DNA of 64,000 nucleotides from JAJCZZ01 sp964569085 (lineage in GTDB: Bacteria > Gemmatimonadota > Gemmatimonadetes > Longimicrobiales > Gaopeijiaceae), in assembly GCA_964569085.1 (NCBI GenBank), contig CAZMTA010000019.1, forward strand, positions 1 to 64,000, written 5' to 3'. Below, piece by piece: positions 34,204 to 43,092 of this stretch; position 1 is the stretch's first letter, and each line of letters opens with the position of its first letter. A program made the translations under genes and the position numbers. The notes beneath the pieces are model-generated. The model searched no databases, was not told the origin of the DNA, and saw nothing but the letters and a program-made list of their open reading frames with translations.

Positions 34204-35886
34204 CTAGTCCCGCACCAGCTTCCGGTACTTCACGCGGTGCGGCCGCTCGGCCTCGTCGCCGAGGCGCCGCTTCCGGTCCTCCTCGTACTCCTGGTAGTTG
34301 CCCTCGTACCAGACCACCCGGCTCTCGCCCTCGAAGGCCAGGATGTGCGTGGCGACGCGGTCCAGGAACCACCGGTCGTGGCTGATGACCAGCACCGAGC
34401 CCGCGTAGTCCAGGATCGCGTTCTCCAGGGCCCGGAGGGTGTCCACGTCCAGGTCGTTGGTCGGCTCGTCCAGGAGCATGACGTTGCCGCCCTCCTTGAG
34501 GAGCTTGGCCAGGTGCAGCCGGTTCCGCTCGCCGCCCGAGAGCACGCCCACCTTCTTCTGCTGGTCGGCGCCCCGGAAGTTGAACCAGGAGAGGTAGGCC
34601 CGGGGGTTCACCTCGGCGCGACCGAAGTACAGGACGTCGGCACCCCCGCTGACCTCCTCGAAGACGGTCTTGTCGGGGTCCAGGGCGTCGCGGCTCTGGT
34701 CGACGTAGGCCAGCTCGACGGTGCTGCCCACCTCGACCTCGCCGGAATCGGGCTCCTCCTGGCCCACGACCATGCGGAAGAGGGTGGTCTTCCCGGCCCC
34801 GTTCCCGCCGATGATCCCCACGATGGCGCCCGGCGGCACCGTGAAGGAGAGGTCGTCCATGAGCAGCTTGTCGCCGAAGGCCTTGGTCACGTCGTCGGCT
34901 TTGATCACCACGTCGCCCAGGCGGGGACCCTTGGGGATGAGGATCTCCGCGGTCTTCACCTTCTCCCGCTCGTCGGCGGCCAGGAGCTCCTCGTACTGGG
35001 TGATCCGGGCCTTCCCCTTGGCGTGGCGGGCCTTGGGCGACATGTGGATCCACTCGAGCTCGCGCTCCAGCGTCTTCTGGCGAGCGCTCGCCTGCTTCTC
35101 CTCCACACGCAGCCGCTCCTGCTTCTGCTCGAGCCAGGAGGTGTAGTTGCCCTTCCACGGGATCCCCTGACCCCGGTCGAGCTCCAGGATCCACTCGGCC
35201 ACGTTGTCCAGGAAGTACCGGTCGTGGGTGATGGCCACGATGGTGCCCGGGAAGGCGTCCAGGTGGTGCTCCAGCCAGGCCACCGACTCGGCGTCCAGGT
35301 GGTTGGTGGGCTCGTCCAGGAGGAGCATGTCGGGCTGGGACAGGAGCACCTGGCAGAGGGCCACGCGCCGGCGCTCCCCGCCGGACAGGTTGGTGACGTC
35401 CGCGTCGCCGGGCGGGAGGCGCAGGGCGTCCATGGCCACCTCGACGGTGCGGTCCAGGTCCCACGCGCCGGCGGCCTCGATGCGGTCCTGGAGGCGGGCC
35501 TGCTCGTCGATGAGGGCGTTCATCTCGTCGTCGTCGGTGACCTCGCCGAACTTCATGTTCACCTCCTCGAACCGCTTCAGGAGGTCCCGGGTCTCCTTCA
35601 CCCCCAGGTCCACGTTCCCCTTCACGTCCAGCGCGGGGTCGAGCTGCGGTTCCTGGGGGAGGTAGCCGATGCGGGTCCCCTTGGCCGCCCACGCCTCGCC
35701 CTGGAAGTCGGTGTCCAGGCCCGCCATGATGCGCAGCAGCGTGCTCTTCCCGGCTCCGTTGGGCCCCACCACCCCGATCTTGGCGCCGGGATAGAAGGAC
35801 AGGTTGATGTTCTTCAGGATCTCCCGCTTGGGCGGGACGATCTTGGAGAGGCGGTGCATGTGGTAGATGAACTGCGGGCCGCTCAT
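34204..35886 (-). CDS. ettA: Energy-dependent translational throttle protein EttA (ABC-F)
   Basis: A 560-residue ABC-F ATPase without membrane helices that binds the ribosomal E site and gates early elongation in response to ATP/ADP ratio. Two nucleotide-binding domains show Walker A GPNGAGKST and GGNGAGKTT, signatures LSGGERRRVALC and LSGGERNRLHLAK, and Walker B regions LLLDEPTNHLD and MLLDEPTNDLD. The inter-domain linker with the arm (about 230-320, charged KARHAKGKARITQYEEL) and length match EttA rather than other ABC-F groups. The ATG at 35886 opens directly with the expected FIYHMHRLSK segment. Transcribed alone, downstream of the palindrome array. Confidence 0.95.
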   Translation of the reverse strand: MSGPQFIYHMHRLSKIVPPKREILKNINLSFYPGAKIGVVGPNGAGKSTLLRIMAGLDTDFQGEAWAAKGTRIGYLPQEPQLDPALDVKGNVDLGVKETRDLLKRFEEVNMKFGEVTDDDEMNALIDEQARLQDRIEAAGAWDLDRTVEVAMDALRLPPGDADVTNLSGGERRRVALCQVLLSQPDMLLLDEPTNHLDAESVAWLEHHLDAFPGTIVAITHDRYFLDNVAEWILELDRGQGIPWKGNYTSWLEQKQERLRVEEKQASARQKTLERELEWIHMSPKARHAKGKARITQYEELLAADEREKVKTAEILIPKGPRLGDVVIKADDVTKAFGDKLLMDDLSFTVPPGAIVGIIGGNGAGKTTLFRMVVGQEEPDSGEVEVGSTVELAYVDQSRDALDPDKTVFEEVSGGADVLYFGRAEVNPRAYLSWFNFRGADQQKKVGVLSGGERNRLHLAKLLKEGGNVMLLDEPTNDLDVDTLRALENAILDYAGSVLVISHDRWFLDRVATHILAFEGESRVVWYEGNYQEYEEDRKRRLGDEAERPHRVKYRKLVRD

Positions 35887-36044
35887 GAGTCCTGGAGCCA
35901 GGGGGTACGGGGTGGGGCGGACCCCGCCGAGGTCCGGCGGGAACCGGACAATCTAACCTGCCGGGAGGCCGGGGCGGAGGGGCGGGGTGGGGGTGGCGGC
36001 GCCGTCGCGACGGGTGGTGGCCGTGGACTCGGTGCGGGCGGGGC

Positions 36045-36217
36045 TGACTTCGCAGCCAAGGACGGGTGCGCGTATCGTGGTGGCTGCGAAGTCGGGCGAT
36101 AGTGACGACTTCGCAGCCATCACGTCGGTTCGCTGGCGATGCTGGCTGCGTTTTCAGGGAATAGCGATGACTTTGCAGCCGGCTCTGCCCGGACGGACGT
36201 CGTTGGCTGCGAAGTCA
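36045..36217. repeat. Array of inverted repeats at the 3' end of the AbiEi/DUF559 gene
   Basis: Six copies of a ~13-base motif (GACTTCGCAGCCA or its complement TGGCTGCGAAGTC) alternate in orientation at 36045, 36081, 36106, 36143, 36168 and 36204. Read as palindromes, 36081-36119 is near-perfect (14-base arms, 11-base loop), 36143-36180 is degenerate, and half-copies flank both. Spacing is 61-62 bases; the 22-23 base gaps between palindromes are unique. The final half-copy includes the AbiEi/DUF559 stop codon (36215-36217). The stretch 35887-36044 shows no other feature. No cas gene is present, so I do not call it CRISPR. Confidence 0.8.
36081..36119. repeat. Near-perfect 39-base palindrome of the array
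   Basis: Arms 36081-36094 (TGGCTGCGAAGTCG) and 36106-36119 are fully complementary around the 11-base loop GGCGATAGTGA. In RNA this forms a stable hairpin on either strand. The loop core GATAG is partly kept in the degenerate copy (AATAG), hinting that the loop is conserved. Confidence 0.8.
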
Positions 36218-37237
36218 GCTTCCCCGGGCCAGCGCCTGCGCCACGCGGACCAGGACCTGTGTGGGATGACGGTCCAGTTGGCGCCAGGTCACCCGAATCA
36301 CCTGGTACCCGGCCGCGGCCAGCCTGGCGTCCCGGGTCCGGTCGTGCTCGAACGCGGCTCGACCCTGGTGGTACGCGAAGCCATCCACCTCCACGACCAG
36401 GCGGGGCTTCCGCCAGAGGAAATCCACCTCCAAGCCCTCCACCGTCTCGTTCACGCGTGGGCGGGGTAGCCCCGACTTTCGTACCAGGGCCAGAAGGCGC
36501 GACTCCGCCTCGGAACGGGTCAGCTCCGGCTCCGTGACCGAGTCGAGGAGGCGCCCCAACACCCGCCGGCCTGGCCGTAGCCCCTGGACGGCGAGGCCGC
36601 CCCGGAGATCCGGGACGGTGAGGAGGCCGCCCCGGAGCGCGCGGGCCACCGCCCGCTCCAGGGTCGACGGGGCGAGATCGGCGGCCAGATCCACCAGGGT
36701 CCGCACCGCCCCGGTGACGGGGAGCCCATTCACCCGCACGACGTCGGAAGAGGTGAGCTCCGCCACCCGGTGGATGCGCATACCGGCTCTGGGGCGGAGG
36801 GTCCGACTGCCGGTCACGTCCACCGTCTGGTCCGGGCCGAGCGGAGGCACGAGTCCCGGCATCGCCCCGGCGGTGCGGTGGCTCAGCGCCACCACCGGGC
36901 CCTCCCCGCGGCCGGGCGGACCCGACCGGTCGAGATCCCGTCGGGCCCCGCAGGCCAGCAGAGCTGCCCACTCCCGCTCCCGAGGAGCGGCCAACAACCC
37001 GACCCGGTAGACCCCACGGTGGAGCTTCGTCAGCCGCCCTCGCCGGAGTCGATGGTCGAGCGCGGAGGGCGAGACGCCACGCTCCAGGAGCTGAGCGCGG
37101 GTCACGACACCCTCCTGGCCCGTGGCTACCTCACGAATCAGGGTGTCGACGCCCGTGCGCATGGGGGGAGGTTCGGGCGCCGGTGTGGGCTGGGCCATGG
37201 CGGATCGGGCTGGTCCGCGCTGGGTTCTGGGCTTCAT
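36215..37237 (-). CDS. AbiEi-type antitoxin domain plus DUF559 (Vsr-like) protein
   Basis: A 340-residue protein. The N-terminal part (about 28-80, TRAQLLERGVSPSALDHRLRRGRLTKLHRGVYRVG) is the winged-helix AbiEi-type antitoxin domain. A middle region (IHRVAELTSSDVVRVNGLPVTGAVRTLVDLA) precedes a C-terminal DUF559 domain with Glu243, Asp272 and Glu283/Asp285 (VEVDGFAYHQ), a PD-(D/E)XK/Vsr-like layout. No AbiEii partner lies next to it. Stand-alone members are widespread in GC-rich genomes and lack a known function. The stop codon lies within the palindrome array. Start is uncertain: ATG 37237, 37198 or 37162; the last begins directly at the domain. Confidence 0.75.
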   Translation of the reverse strand: MKPRTQRGPARSAMAQPTPAPEPPPMRTGVDTLIREVATGQEGVVTRAQLLERGVSPSALDHRLRRGRLTKLHRGVYRVGLLAAPREREWAALLACGARRDLDRSGPPGRGEGPVVALSHRTAGAMPGLVPPLGPDQTVDVTGSRTLRPRAGMRIHRVAELTSSDVVRVNGLPVTGAVRTLVDLAADLAPSTLERAVARALRGGLLTVPDLRGGLAVQGLRPGRRVLGRLLDSVTEPELTRSEAESRLLALVRKSGLPRPRVNETVEGLEVDFLWRKPRLVVEVDGFAYHQGRAAFEHDRTRDARLAAAGYQVIRVTWRQLDRHPTQVLVRVAQALARGS

Positions 37238-37313
37238 GAGCCCACCCGCCCGCCCCCCGGAGGGTGGGGGGGGCTCCCGGGCACCTCCATACCCCGACCG
37301 GCTACCTCCCTCC

Positions 37314-40300
37314 TCAGCCTCCCCCCGGCCGCGCCCCCCGGGCCAGCGCCCGGTAGTACTCCTCCACAAGCTCCCGGTACCCCGGCGGCACCTCGTCCGA
37401 CCCGGTGAGCGTGGCCCGCCTCTCGCCCTCGCCCTCGACCTCGCGGCGCAGCCCGAACTCCAGGCGCTTGAGCTGCTCCAGGATGGCCTCGTTCAGGGCC
37501 GCCACCTGCTGGGGGTCGTTCCAGATGCCCTCGCGCTGCAGGCGGTTCATGGCGTCCAGCACGGCGTCGAGCTCCCCGGTGTCCCGGCCGGCGTCGCGCA
37601 GCCGGTCCCGGAGCTCCCGGGCCTGGCCGCCGCGCTGGCCGAACTCCCGGGCGTACTGCCGGGCCTCCTCGTCGGAGAGGCGGCGGGGATCGCCGCGGGT
37701 GGCGCCTCCACCCGGCGGCATGGCGCCGGGCTGGCTCCGCGCCTCGCCGGGGCGCGCTCCGGGGTCGCCGGGGGCGCCGCCCTGCTCACCGGGCTGCCCA
37801 CCCTCCGGAGCCTGACCGCCCTGCCCCCGCTGGCCTTCGGGCGCCTGTCCGGGCTGGGCGCCCTCGCCGGGCTGGCCGGCGCGGCCCTCCTCCCCTTCGG
37901 GCGCCTCGCCCTCGCGGCCTCCCTCGGCCTCGCCGGGGCGGGCGCCGTCGGCCGACTCCCGGAGCCGCCGGTCCATGGACTCCATGCCCCGCACCAGCTC
38001 CCGGGTGTCCTCCAGCGCCTCCCGCAGCGGATCCGGGCCGGCGCCGGCGGCGGCGTCCCGGGCCCGTTCGAGCTGCTCCCTCAGGCCCTGGAGGTCGGCC
38101 TCGATGTCCATCTCCAGGGTGCTGGCCGACTCGGGCGTCCACTGCTGGATGGTGCCCCGGGAGTACTGGATCTTCTCCTTGAGCTTCGACTCGCGGATCT
38201 GGTCGGCGGCGGCCTTCAGCTCCCGGGCGGCCTCGGCCTGCTCGGCCCGGGACGCGGCGGCCGCGTCGTCGAGCCCCCGCTCGAGCTGCTGCACGGCCTC
38301 GTGCATCTGCTCCTTCCGCTCCTGGAGCCGCTGTACGGCCTCCTGCCGCCCGCTGGCCCGGGGGTCGGGCGAGAGGTCCCGCACCTGCCGCTGCATGTCG
38401 CGCTGCTGGCGGGCGAGCTCGTCCACCTGGCGCAGCGCCTCCTCGGCGTCCCGCCGCGCGCGCTGGGCCTGGCTGCTCTCGAGCCGCCGGCGGGCCTCGT
38501 CCAGGCGACGGCGGGCGGCCTCGGAGCGGGCCAGGCCGCCGGTGCCCCGCTCGGCGGCGCTCTGCCGCATGGCGTCGGCGGCCTCCTGGAGGTCCCGGGC
38601 CGTCTGGGCGAGCTGCTGGTCGTTGGTCTCCCGCGCCAGGCGGGCCAGCTCCCGGGCCGCCTCCTCGGCGTCGTCGGCCAGCTCCCGGAGGTTCTCCGAC
38701 GAGACGCCGCCACCGGGCTGGCCGGCCTGGGCGCGGCGCCGCTGGCGCTCCATCTCCTGCTCCTGGCGCCGGGCCAGCTCCTTCAGCTTCTCCAGCGTCT
38801 CGTCCACCTGCTGGTCGGCGGACTGCTGCTCGCCGCGGCGGACGGTCTCGTACTGGTTCTGGAGCTTGTCCACCTCGAGCTCGAAGAGGTCGGCCAGGTC
38901 GTCGGCGGCGTTCTGGCCCCCGCCGCCTCCGCCCCCGCCCTGCTGGTTCTGCTGGGTCACGTAGCGCTCGTACGTCTCCTCGGCCTGCTGGAGGTAGCGG
39001 AGCGCCGACTGCTCGTGGGGGATGGCGTCGCTCAGCGCCTCCTCCTCCAGGTAGGCCCGGGCCGTGTCCATGGCCTCGGCGGCCCGGGGCAGGATGGCCG
39101 AGACGTCCCGGAACCCCTCGTCGGTCTCGGCGAGGCCCCGGTTGAGCATGCGTCGCACCAGGTTCTGGACCTGGTCCCGGAGCCGCCCCTGGGTGAGGGC
39201 GACGCTCACCACGTTCTCGCCGAACTCGGCCTCTCCGTACGAGTCGCGCTGGCGCACGAGGTTGAAGGTGGCCGAGATCACCTGGCGCTGGAGCTCGGAG
39301 AGGGCGGTCTCGGGCGCCTGGCCTCCCCCCTGGGGCGGGCCACCGCCCTGCTGCTCGCCCTCGCGGTACGCCCGCTCGAAGGGGCGGATGGTGAGGAAGA
39401 ACATGTCGGACACCACCGGCTCCCCGCCGCCCACGTCCCGGTTGTCCCGCACCAGGGCGTAGTAGGAGACGAGGTCCCCGGGCTCCAGCATGAACTCCTC
39501 GAGGAAGAGGGTGTGACCGGCGCTCACCTCGGCCAGGGGGCTCCCGCCGGCCCGGAAGACGGGGATCGTGTCCTCGGCCCCGCCGTTCACCGAATAGACG
39601 AGCCGCACGTCGCCGACGCCGTAGTCGTCCTCGGCGGCCACCTCCAGGTAGACCTCCTCGATGGGCGAGGCCGGGGTGTCCCGTCCGGGCTCGGAGAAGC
39701 GCACGGTGGGCTTCCGGTCCGAGAGGAGGTCGATGGCGTACTCCGGCGAGGCCGGGACGAGCTCACCGCTCTCCCGGGCCAGCTCCACCGAGTAGAAGCC
39801 CTCCTCCCGCACCGTGAACCGACCCACCAGCGTGCCGCCCTGCTCCACGGTCAGCTCGACGGGCTCGCCGTCCACCAGCAACCGCCCGGCGGGGCTGGGG
39901 AGGGTGGGCACGATGCGCACCTCGACCTCGGTCCCGGGGAGGGCGGCCACGTCGCCGCCGTTCTCCACGGTCCGGGGCGCCCGTCCGGTGTACCGGGGGA
40001 AGTGGTACGTGAGGTCGAGGCTCCCCACGTAGGGGAGGTCGGCCACGTCGATGGCGTAGGTCGGGGAGCGCACGCCGGTGGACTCCACGAAGTACTCGGT
40101 GCGCTCGTCCACGCCCAGGAGGAGCACCTCGAAGCCGCCCCCGTCGGCCGGGAGCATGCTGAGGCGCTGGAAGGAGGCCTCGGGGCCGGTGCGCAGGAAG
40201 AGGGACGCGTCGGGCGCCTCGAAGCCGCCCAGGGCGGCGGTGACCATCTGGTCCGAGCCCCGGGCGATGGTGACGCTGCCCGGCTCCACCGTCACGGAGT

Positions 40301-40880
40301 ACGGGTTCACCGCGGCGGCGTCGGTGGTGGGGAGGAGGACGGCGGAGAGCCCGGTGCGCAGGTGGTCCGGCCCGGCGAGGGCCAGGGTGAGGCCCGCCAC
40401 GGCCACCGCGGTGAGCGCGCCGCCCACCCGGTAGAGGGCGCTCTGCTCGACGCGCCGCCCGTCGTCCACCGCCCGGGCCCGGGCCACGGCGATCTCCGAG
40501 AGCTTCCGGGAGAGCGCCGGGGAGAGGTCGGTCCGTCCCGAGGCGTGGAGCGCGCTCACCACCGTGTGGTCCAGGGTAGGCTCGTGCTCCTCCAGGTAGA
40601 GGGCCACCTGATGGTCGGTCACCCGGCGGAGGAGCGGGCGCACCAGGAAGAAGGCCGCGCTGGCCAGAAGGGTGCCCCAGGTGAGGATCCGGGTCCAGGT
40701 GACCGCGCCGGCGTCGAAGCGGGCCTGCTCCAGGGCGAGGGCGGAGAGGACGGCCACCCCCAGGGTGAGCCCGGCCGTCCAGGCCAGGCCGCGGAGCGCG
40801 AGGCGGAGGCGCCACCGCCGGCGCACGCGCCGGAGGAGCGTGGTGATGGCCTGGTCGTCCCTGCGCGCTGCTCCGCTCAT
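37314..40880 (-). CDS. DUF4175 family membrane protein
   Basis: A 1188-residue protein, the last gene of the Bat-like cluster. Two N-terminal membrane helices (about 25-45 and 60-80) and a third near 150-170 are followed by immunoglobulin-like beta domains (about 190-470: LTYHFPRYTGRAP, EVYLEVAAEDDYGVGDVRLVYSVNGG), typical of DUF4175. The rest (about 500-1020) is a long Gln/Glu/Arg-rich coiled-coil-forming region, then a Gly/Pro/Glu-rich low-complexity stretch (about 1020-1110) and a short folded C-terminus. It probably spans the envelope and scaffolds the VWA/MoxR proteins; that is inferred from gene order, since nothing enzymatic is visible. 82 bases separate it from the preceding gene. Confidence 0.85.
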   Translation of the reverse strand: MSGAARRDDQAITTLLRRVRRRWRLRLALRGLAWTAGLTLGVAVLSALALEQARFDAGAVTWTRILTWGTLLASAAFFLVRPLLRRVTDHQVALYLEEHEPTLDHTVVSALHASGRTDLSPALSRKLSEIAVARARAVDDGRRVEQSALYRVGGALTAVAVAGLTLALAGPDHLRTGLSAVLLPTTDAAAVNPYSVTVEPGSVTIARGSDQMVTAALGGFEAPDASLFLRTGPEASFQRLSMLPADGGGFEVLLLGVDERTEYFVESTGVRSPTYAIDVADLPYVGSLDLTYHFPRYTGRAPRTVENGGDVAALPGTEVEVRIVPTLPSPAGRLLVDGEPVELTVEQGGTLVGRFTVREEGFYSVELARESGELVPASPEYAIDLLSDRKPTVRFSEPGRDTPASPIEEVYLEVAAEDDYGVGDVRLVYSVNGGAEDTIPVFRAGGSPLAEVSAGHTLFLEEFMLEPGDLVSYYALVRDNRDVGGGEPVVSDMFFLTIRPFERAYREGEQQGGGPPQGGGQAPETALSELQRQVISATFNLVRQRDSYGEAEFGENVVSVALTQGRLRDQVQNLVRRMLNRGLAETDEGFRDVSAILPRAAEAMDTARAYLEEEALSDAIPHEQSALRYLQQAEETYERYVTQQNQQGGGGGGGGQNAADDLADLFELEVDKLQNQYETVRRGEQQSADQQVDETLEKLKELARRQEQEMERQRRRAQAGQPGGGVSSENLRELADDAEEAARELARLARETNDQQLAQTARDLQEAADAMRQSAAERGTGGLARSEAARRRLDEARRRLESSQAQRARRDAEEALRQVDELARQQRDMQRQVRDLSPDPRASGRQEAVQRLQERKEQMHEAVQQLERGLDDAAAASRAEQAEAARELKAAADQIRESKLKEKIQYSRGTIQQWTPESASTLEMDIEADLQGLREQLERARDAAAGAGPDPLREALEDTRELVRGMESMDRRLRESADGARPGEAEGGREGEAPEGEEGRAGQPGEGAQPGQAPEGQRGQGGQAPEGGQPGEQGGAPGDPGARPGEARSQPGAMPPGGGATRGDPRRLSDEEARQYAREFGQRGGQARELRDRLRDAGRDTGELDAVLDAMNRLQREGIWNDPQQVAALNEAILEQLKRLEFGLRREVEGEGERRATLTGSDEVPPGYRELVEEYYRALARGARPGGG

Positions 40881-40962
40881 GATCCTCTCCCGTCCTCACG
40901 GGGACCGTCGGGGGTCTCCCTCGCGCCAACGTAGGCGCCGCCCGGGGTCCTCACCATTGTCG

Positions 40963-43092
40963 TCACGTCCGTCCGGCCGCCACGCCCGGGGTCCCGGACG
41001 GACGGCGCGAGAGCCAGTTGGAGGCGGCGCTCTCCACCGCCAGGAGCCCGAAGGCGCCCAGGAGGAGCCACCGCCAGAGCGACTGCCTCCGCTCCCGGTC
41101 CTCCCGGGCCATGGCCGCGGCCTCCCCGAGGCCCGGGCCGCTCCCGCCGCCTCCCCCGGGGCGGGTGATCTCGGCCGCCAGCTCCTCCGGATCCAGCCGG
41201 TCCACGCCCGACTCCTCCAGGTCCGGGTTCACCGCCAGGACCAGGGGGCGATCCGGCTCCACGCCCGGAGGGCGGACCGTGTAGAAGCCCCGCTCCTCCA
41301 GGGGCAGGTACCGGCTCCCGTCCTCCCGCGCCGCCAGCTCGAGCGAGCCGCCCGACGGGGTGAGCGCCACCGCCTCCTCGCCGGCTCCCAGCGCCACCTC
41401 GGCCGGGTCCGCCACCCCCAACCGCTCCAGCGCCTGGGGGTCCGCCAGGTCCACCACCTGGCCCACGTCGAACCAGGGGAGCGCCTCCGCCCGCCCCGCC
41501 AGGTACTCGGTCAGGCGGTGGACGAAGGGGAGGTACACGGGCTGGAGCGCCAGGTCGTTCCAGTACGCGTCCAGCGACGAGGTCCAGACCAGGATCCGGC
41601 CTCGCCCCCGGCCCCGCTCCACCAGCGCCGGCGAGCCGTCGTCGAAGCGGGCCAGGACCCGGGCCGAGTCGGCCGGGCGGAAGTCCCGGGCCCGGTAGAA
41701 GCGCGCTCCGGTGAAGTCGCCGCTCCGGGGGCCCGCGAACACCTCGAAGACCGGGTGGTCGTAGGCCAGGAAGCCCAGCCGCCCGCCCTGGGCCTCGCCG
41801 CGGTCCACCGGCCCGCCGGCCCGTCCCGGGAGGAGGTCTTCCGCCGAGGCGGGCCAGCTCGCCGTCTCGCCCAGGGCCACCAGCACGCCCCCGCCCTCCT
41901 CCACGAAGCTCCGGAGCCGCTCGGCGGAGGCGCCGTCCAGGCGCACGTCGGCCAGGACCACCGCGTCGGCCTGCTCCAGGTCGGCGGGGCGCACCTGGTC
42001 GCTCCGGCGCACCCGGGTCCGGAAGCGCCCCTCCTCGGAGATCTCCAGCGCGCGGCTGAAGTAGAGGCTGGCCTCCTCCTGGGCGGCCGCGCCCCGGAGG
42101 ACCAGGACGTCCAGGGCGTTCCCCGGCGAGAGCACGAAGTGGCGCGCGTCGTCGGCGGGGAGCCCGTCGGCGGGGACGCGCACCGCGCCCCGGGTGTGGG
42201 CCTGGGAGAGCACGAAGGGCTCGAAGGTCACCGTGGCGGCGTCGTTCGCGCCGAGCTCCACGGTCCGTGTGCGCGCCTCCTGTCCGTCCAGCTCCAGCGT
42301 CACCGGGACCGGCCCGGGCGAGGCTCCGCCCCGGCGCGCCACCCGGGCCGTGACGGTCACCCGCTCCCGGGTCCCCACGGCCTCCCGCACCAGGCTCACG
42401 TCCGCCACCTGGACGTTCTCGCCGGGGGGCGCGGCCACGTCCACGGCGCGGAGCGTGGCCCCGGCGGGGAGGCGGACGCCCTCGTCGCCGGTCCAGCCCC
42501 GGCTCTGGAAGTCGGTGACCAGCACGACCTCGCCCCGGGGAAGCTCCGACTCCTCCAGGATCGTCTGGGCGGCCTTGAGCGCCGGTCCGTAGCGGGTGCC
42601 GCCGGAGCCCGGGGCCACGGTGTCCAGCGCGGCGCGCAGGAGGAGGCGGTCCGCCGTGGAGCGGGCGGTCACCGTGGCGCCCTGGTCGAAGACCACCAGC
42701 GAGGCCCGGTCCAGCGGGCCCAGGCCGTCCAGCGCCTCCCGCGCCGCGTCCACGCCCCGGCGGAACTGGTCCTCCACCTCCATGGAGTACGAGCGGTCCA
42801 GGAGCACCACGACCTCGCGCGGCCCCCCGGCGGCCATGCCCGCCGCGTCCTCCTCGGCGAAGAAGGGCCGCGCGAAGGCCAGCGCCAGGAGCGCCACCGC
42901 CCCGGCCCGCAGCGCCAGGAGGAGCCAGTTCCGGATCCGACGCCTCCGCTGCTCCTGGAAGGGGATCTTCTCCAGGAACATGAGGGACGGGAAGGACACC
43001 ACGCCCTTCCGCTGCTTCCGGGTGAGGTGCACCAGGACGGGGATGGCCACGGCGGCCAGCCCCAGCAGGAAGAGGGGGACGAGGAAGCTCAT
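40963..43092 (-). CDS. BatA-like membrane protein with VWA domain
   Basis: A 709-residue protein. The BatA N-terminal domain (about 1-80, two membrane helices; FLVPLFLLGLAAVAIPVLVHL, FPSLMFLEKIPFQ) is followed by a von Willebrand A domain with intact MIDAS signature DRSYS (Asp99, Ser101, Ser103). After a beta-rich middle section, residues about 330-640 resemble the glutamine-amidotransferase-like domain found in such proteins (VVLADVRLDGASAERLRSFVEEGGGVLVALG). A C-terminal membrane helix (about 680-700) closes it. Proteins of this kind form metal-dependent complexes with MoxR ATPases. Its ATG overlaps the DUF58 gene's stop (ATGA). Confidence 0.85.
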   Translation of the reverse strand: MSFLVPLFLLGLAAVAIPVLVHLTRKQRKGVVSFPSLMFLEKIPFQEQRRRRIRNWLLLALRAGAVALLALAFARPFFAEEDAAGMAAGGPREVVVLLDRSYSMEVEDQFRRGVDAAREALDGLGPLDRASLVVFDQGATVTARSTADRLLLRAALDTVAPGSGGTRYGPALKAAQTILEESELPRGEVVLVTDFQSRGWTGDEGVRLPAGATLRAVDVAAPPGENVQVADVSLVREAVGTRERVTVTARVARRGGASPGPVPVTLELDGQEARTRTVELGANDAATVTFEPFVLSQAHTRGAVRVPADGLPADDARHFVLSPGNALDVLVLRGAAAQEEASLYFSRALEISEEGRFRTRVRRSDQVRPADLEQADAVVLADVRLDGASAERLRSFVEEGGGVLVALGETASWPASAEDLLPGRAGGPVDRGEAQGGRLGFLAYDHPVFEVFAGPRSGDFTGARFYRARDFRPADSARVLARFDDGSPALVERGRGRGRILVWTSSLDAYWNDLALQPVYLPFVHRLTEYLAGRAEALPWFDVGQVVDLADPQALERLGVADPAEVALGAGEEAVALTPSGGSLELAAREDGSRYLPLEERGFYTVRPPGVEPDRPLVLAVNPDLEESGVDRLDPEELAAEITRPGGGGGSGPGLGEAAAMAREDRERRQSLWRWLLLGAFGLLAVESAASNWLSRRPSGTPGVAAGRT

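Noticed and set aside
36045..36217. CRISPR array
   Set aside because: Gaps are only 22-23 bases, the repeats are degenerate and palindromic, only two full copies plus halves exist, and no cas gene is in the window.
36215..37237. Complete AbiE toxin-antitoxin pair
   Set aside because: No AbiEii nucleotidyltransferase gene lies on either side; the neighbours are ettA and the Bat-like cluster.
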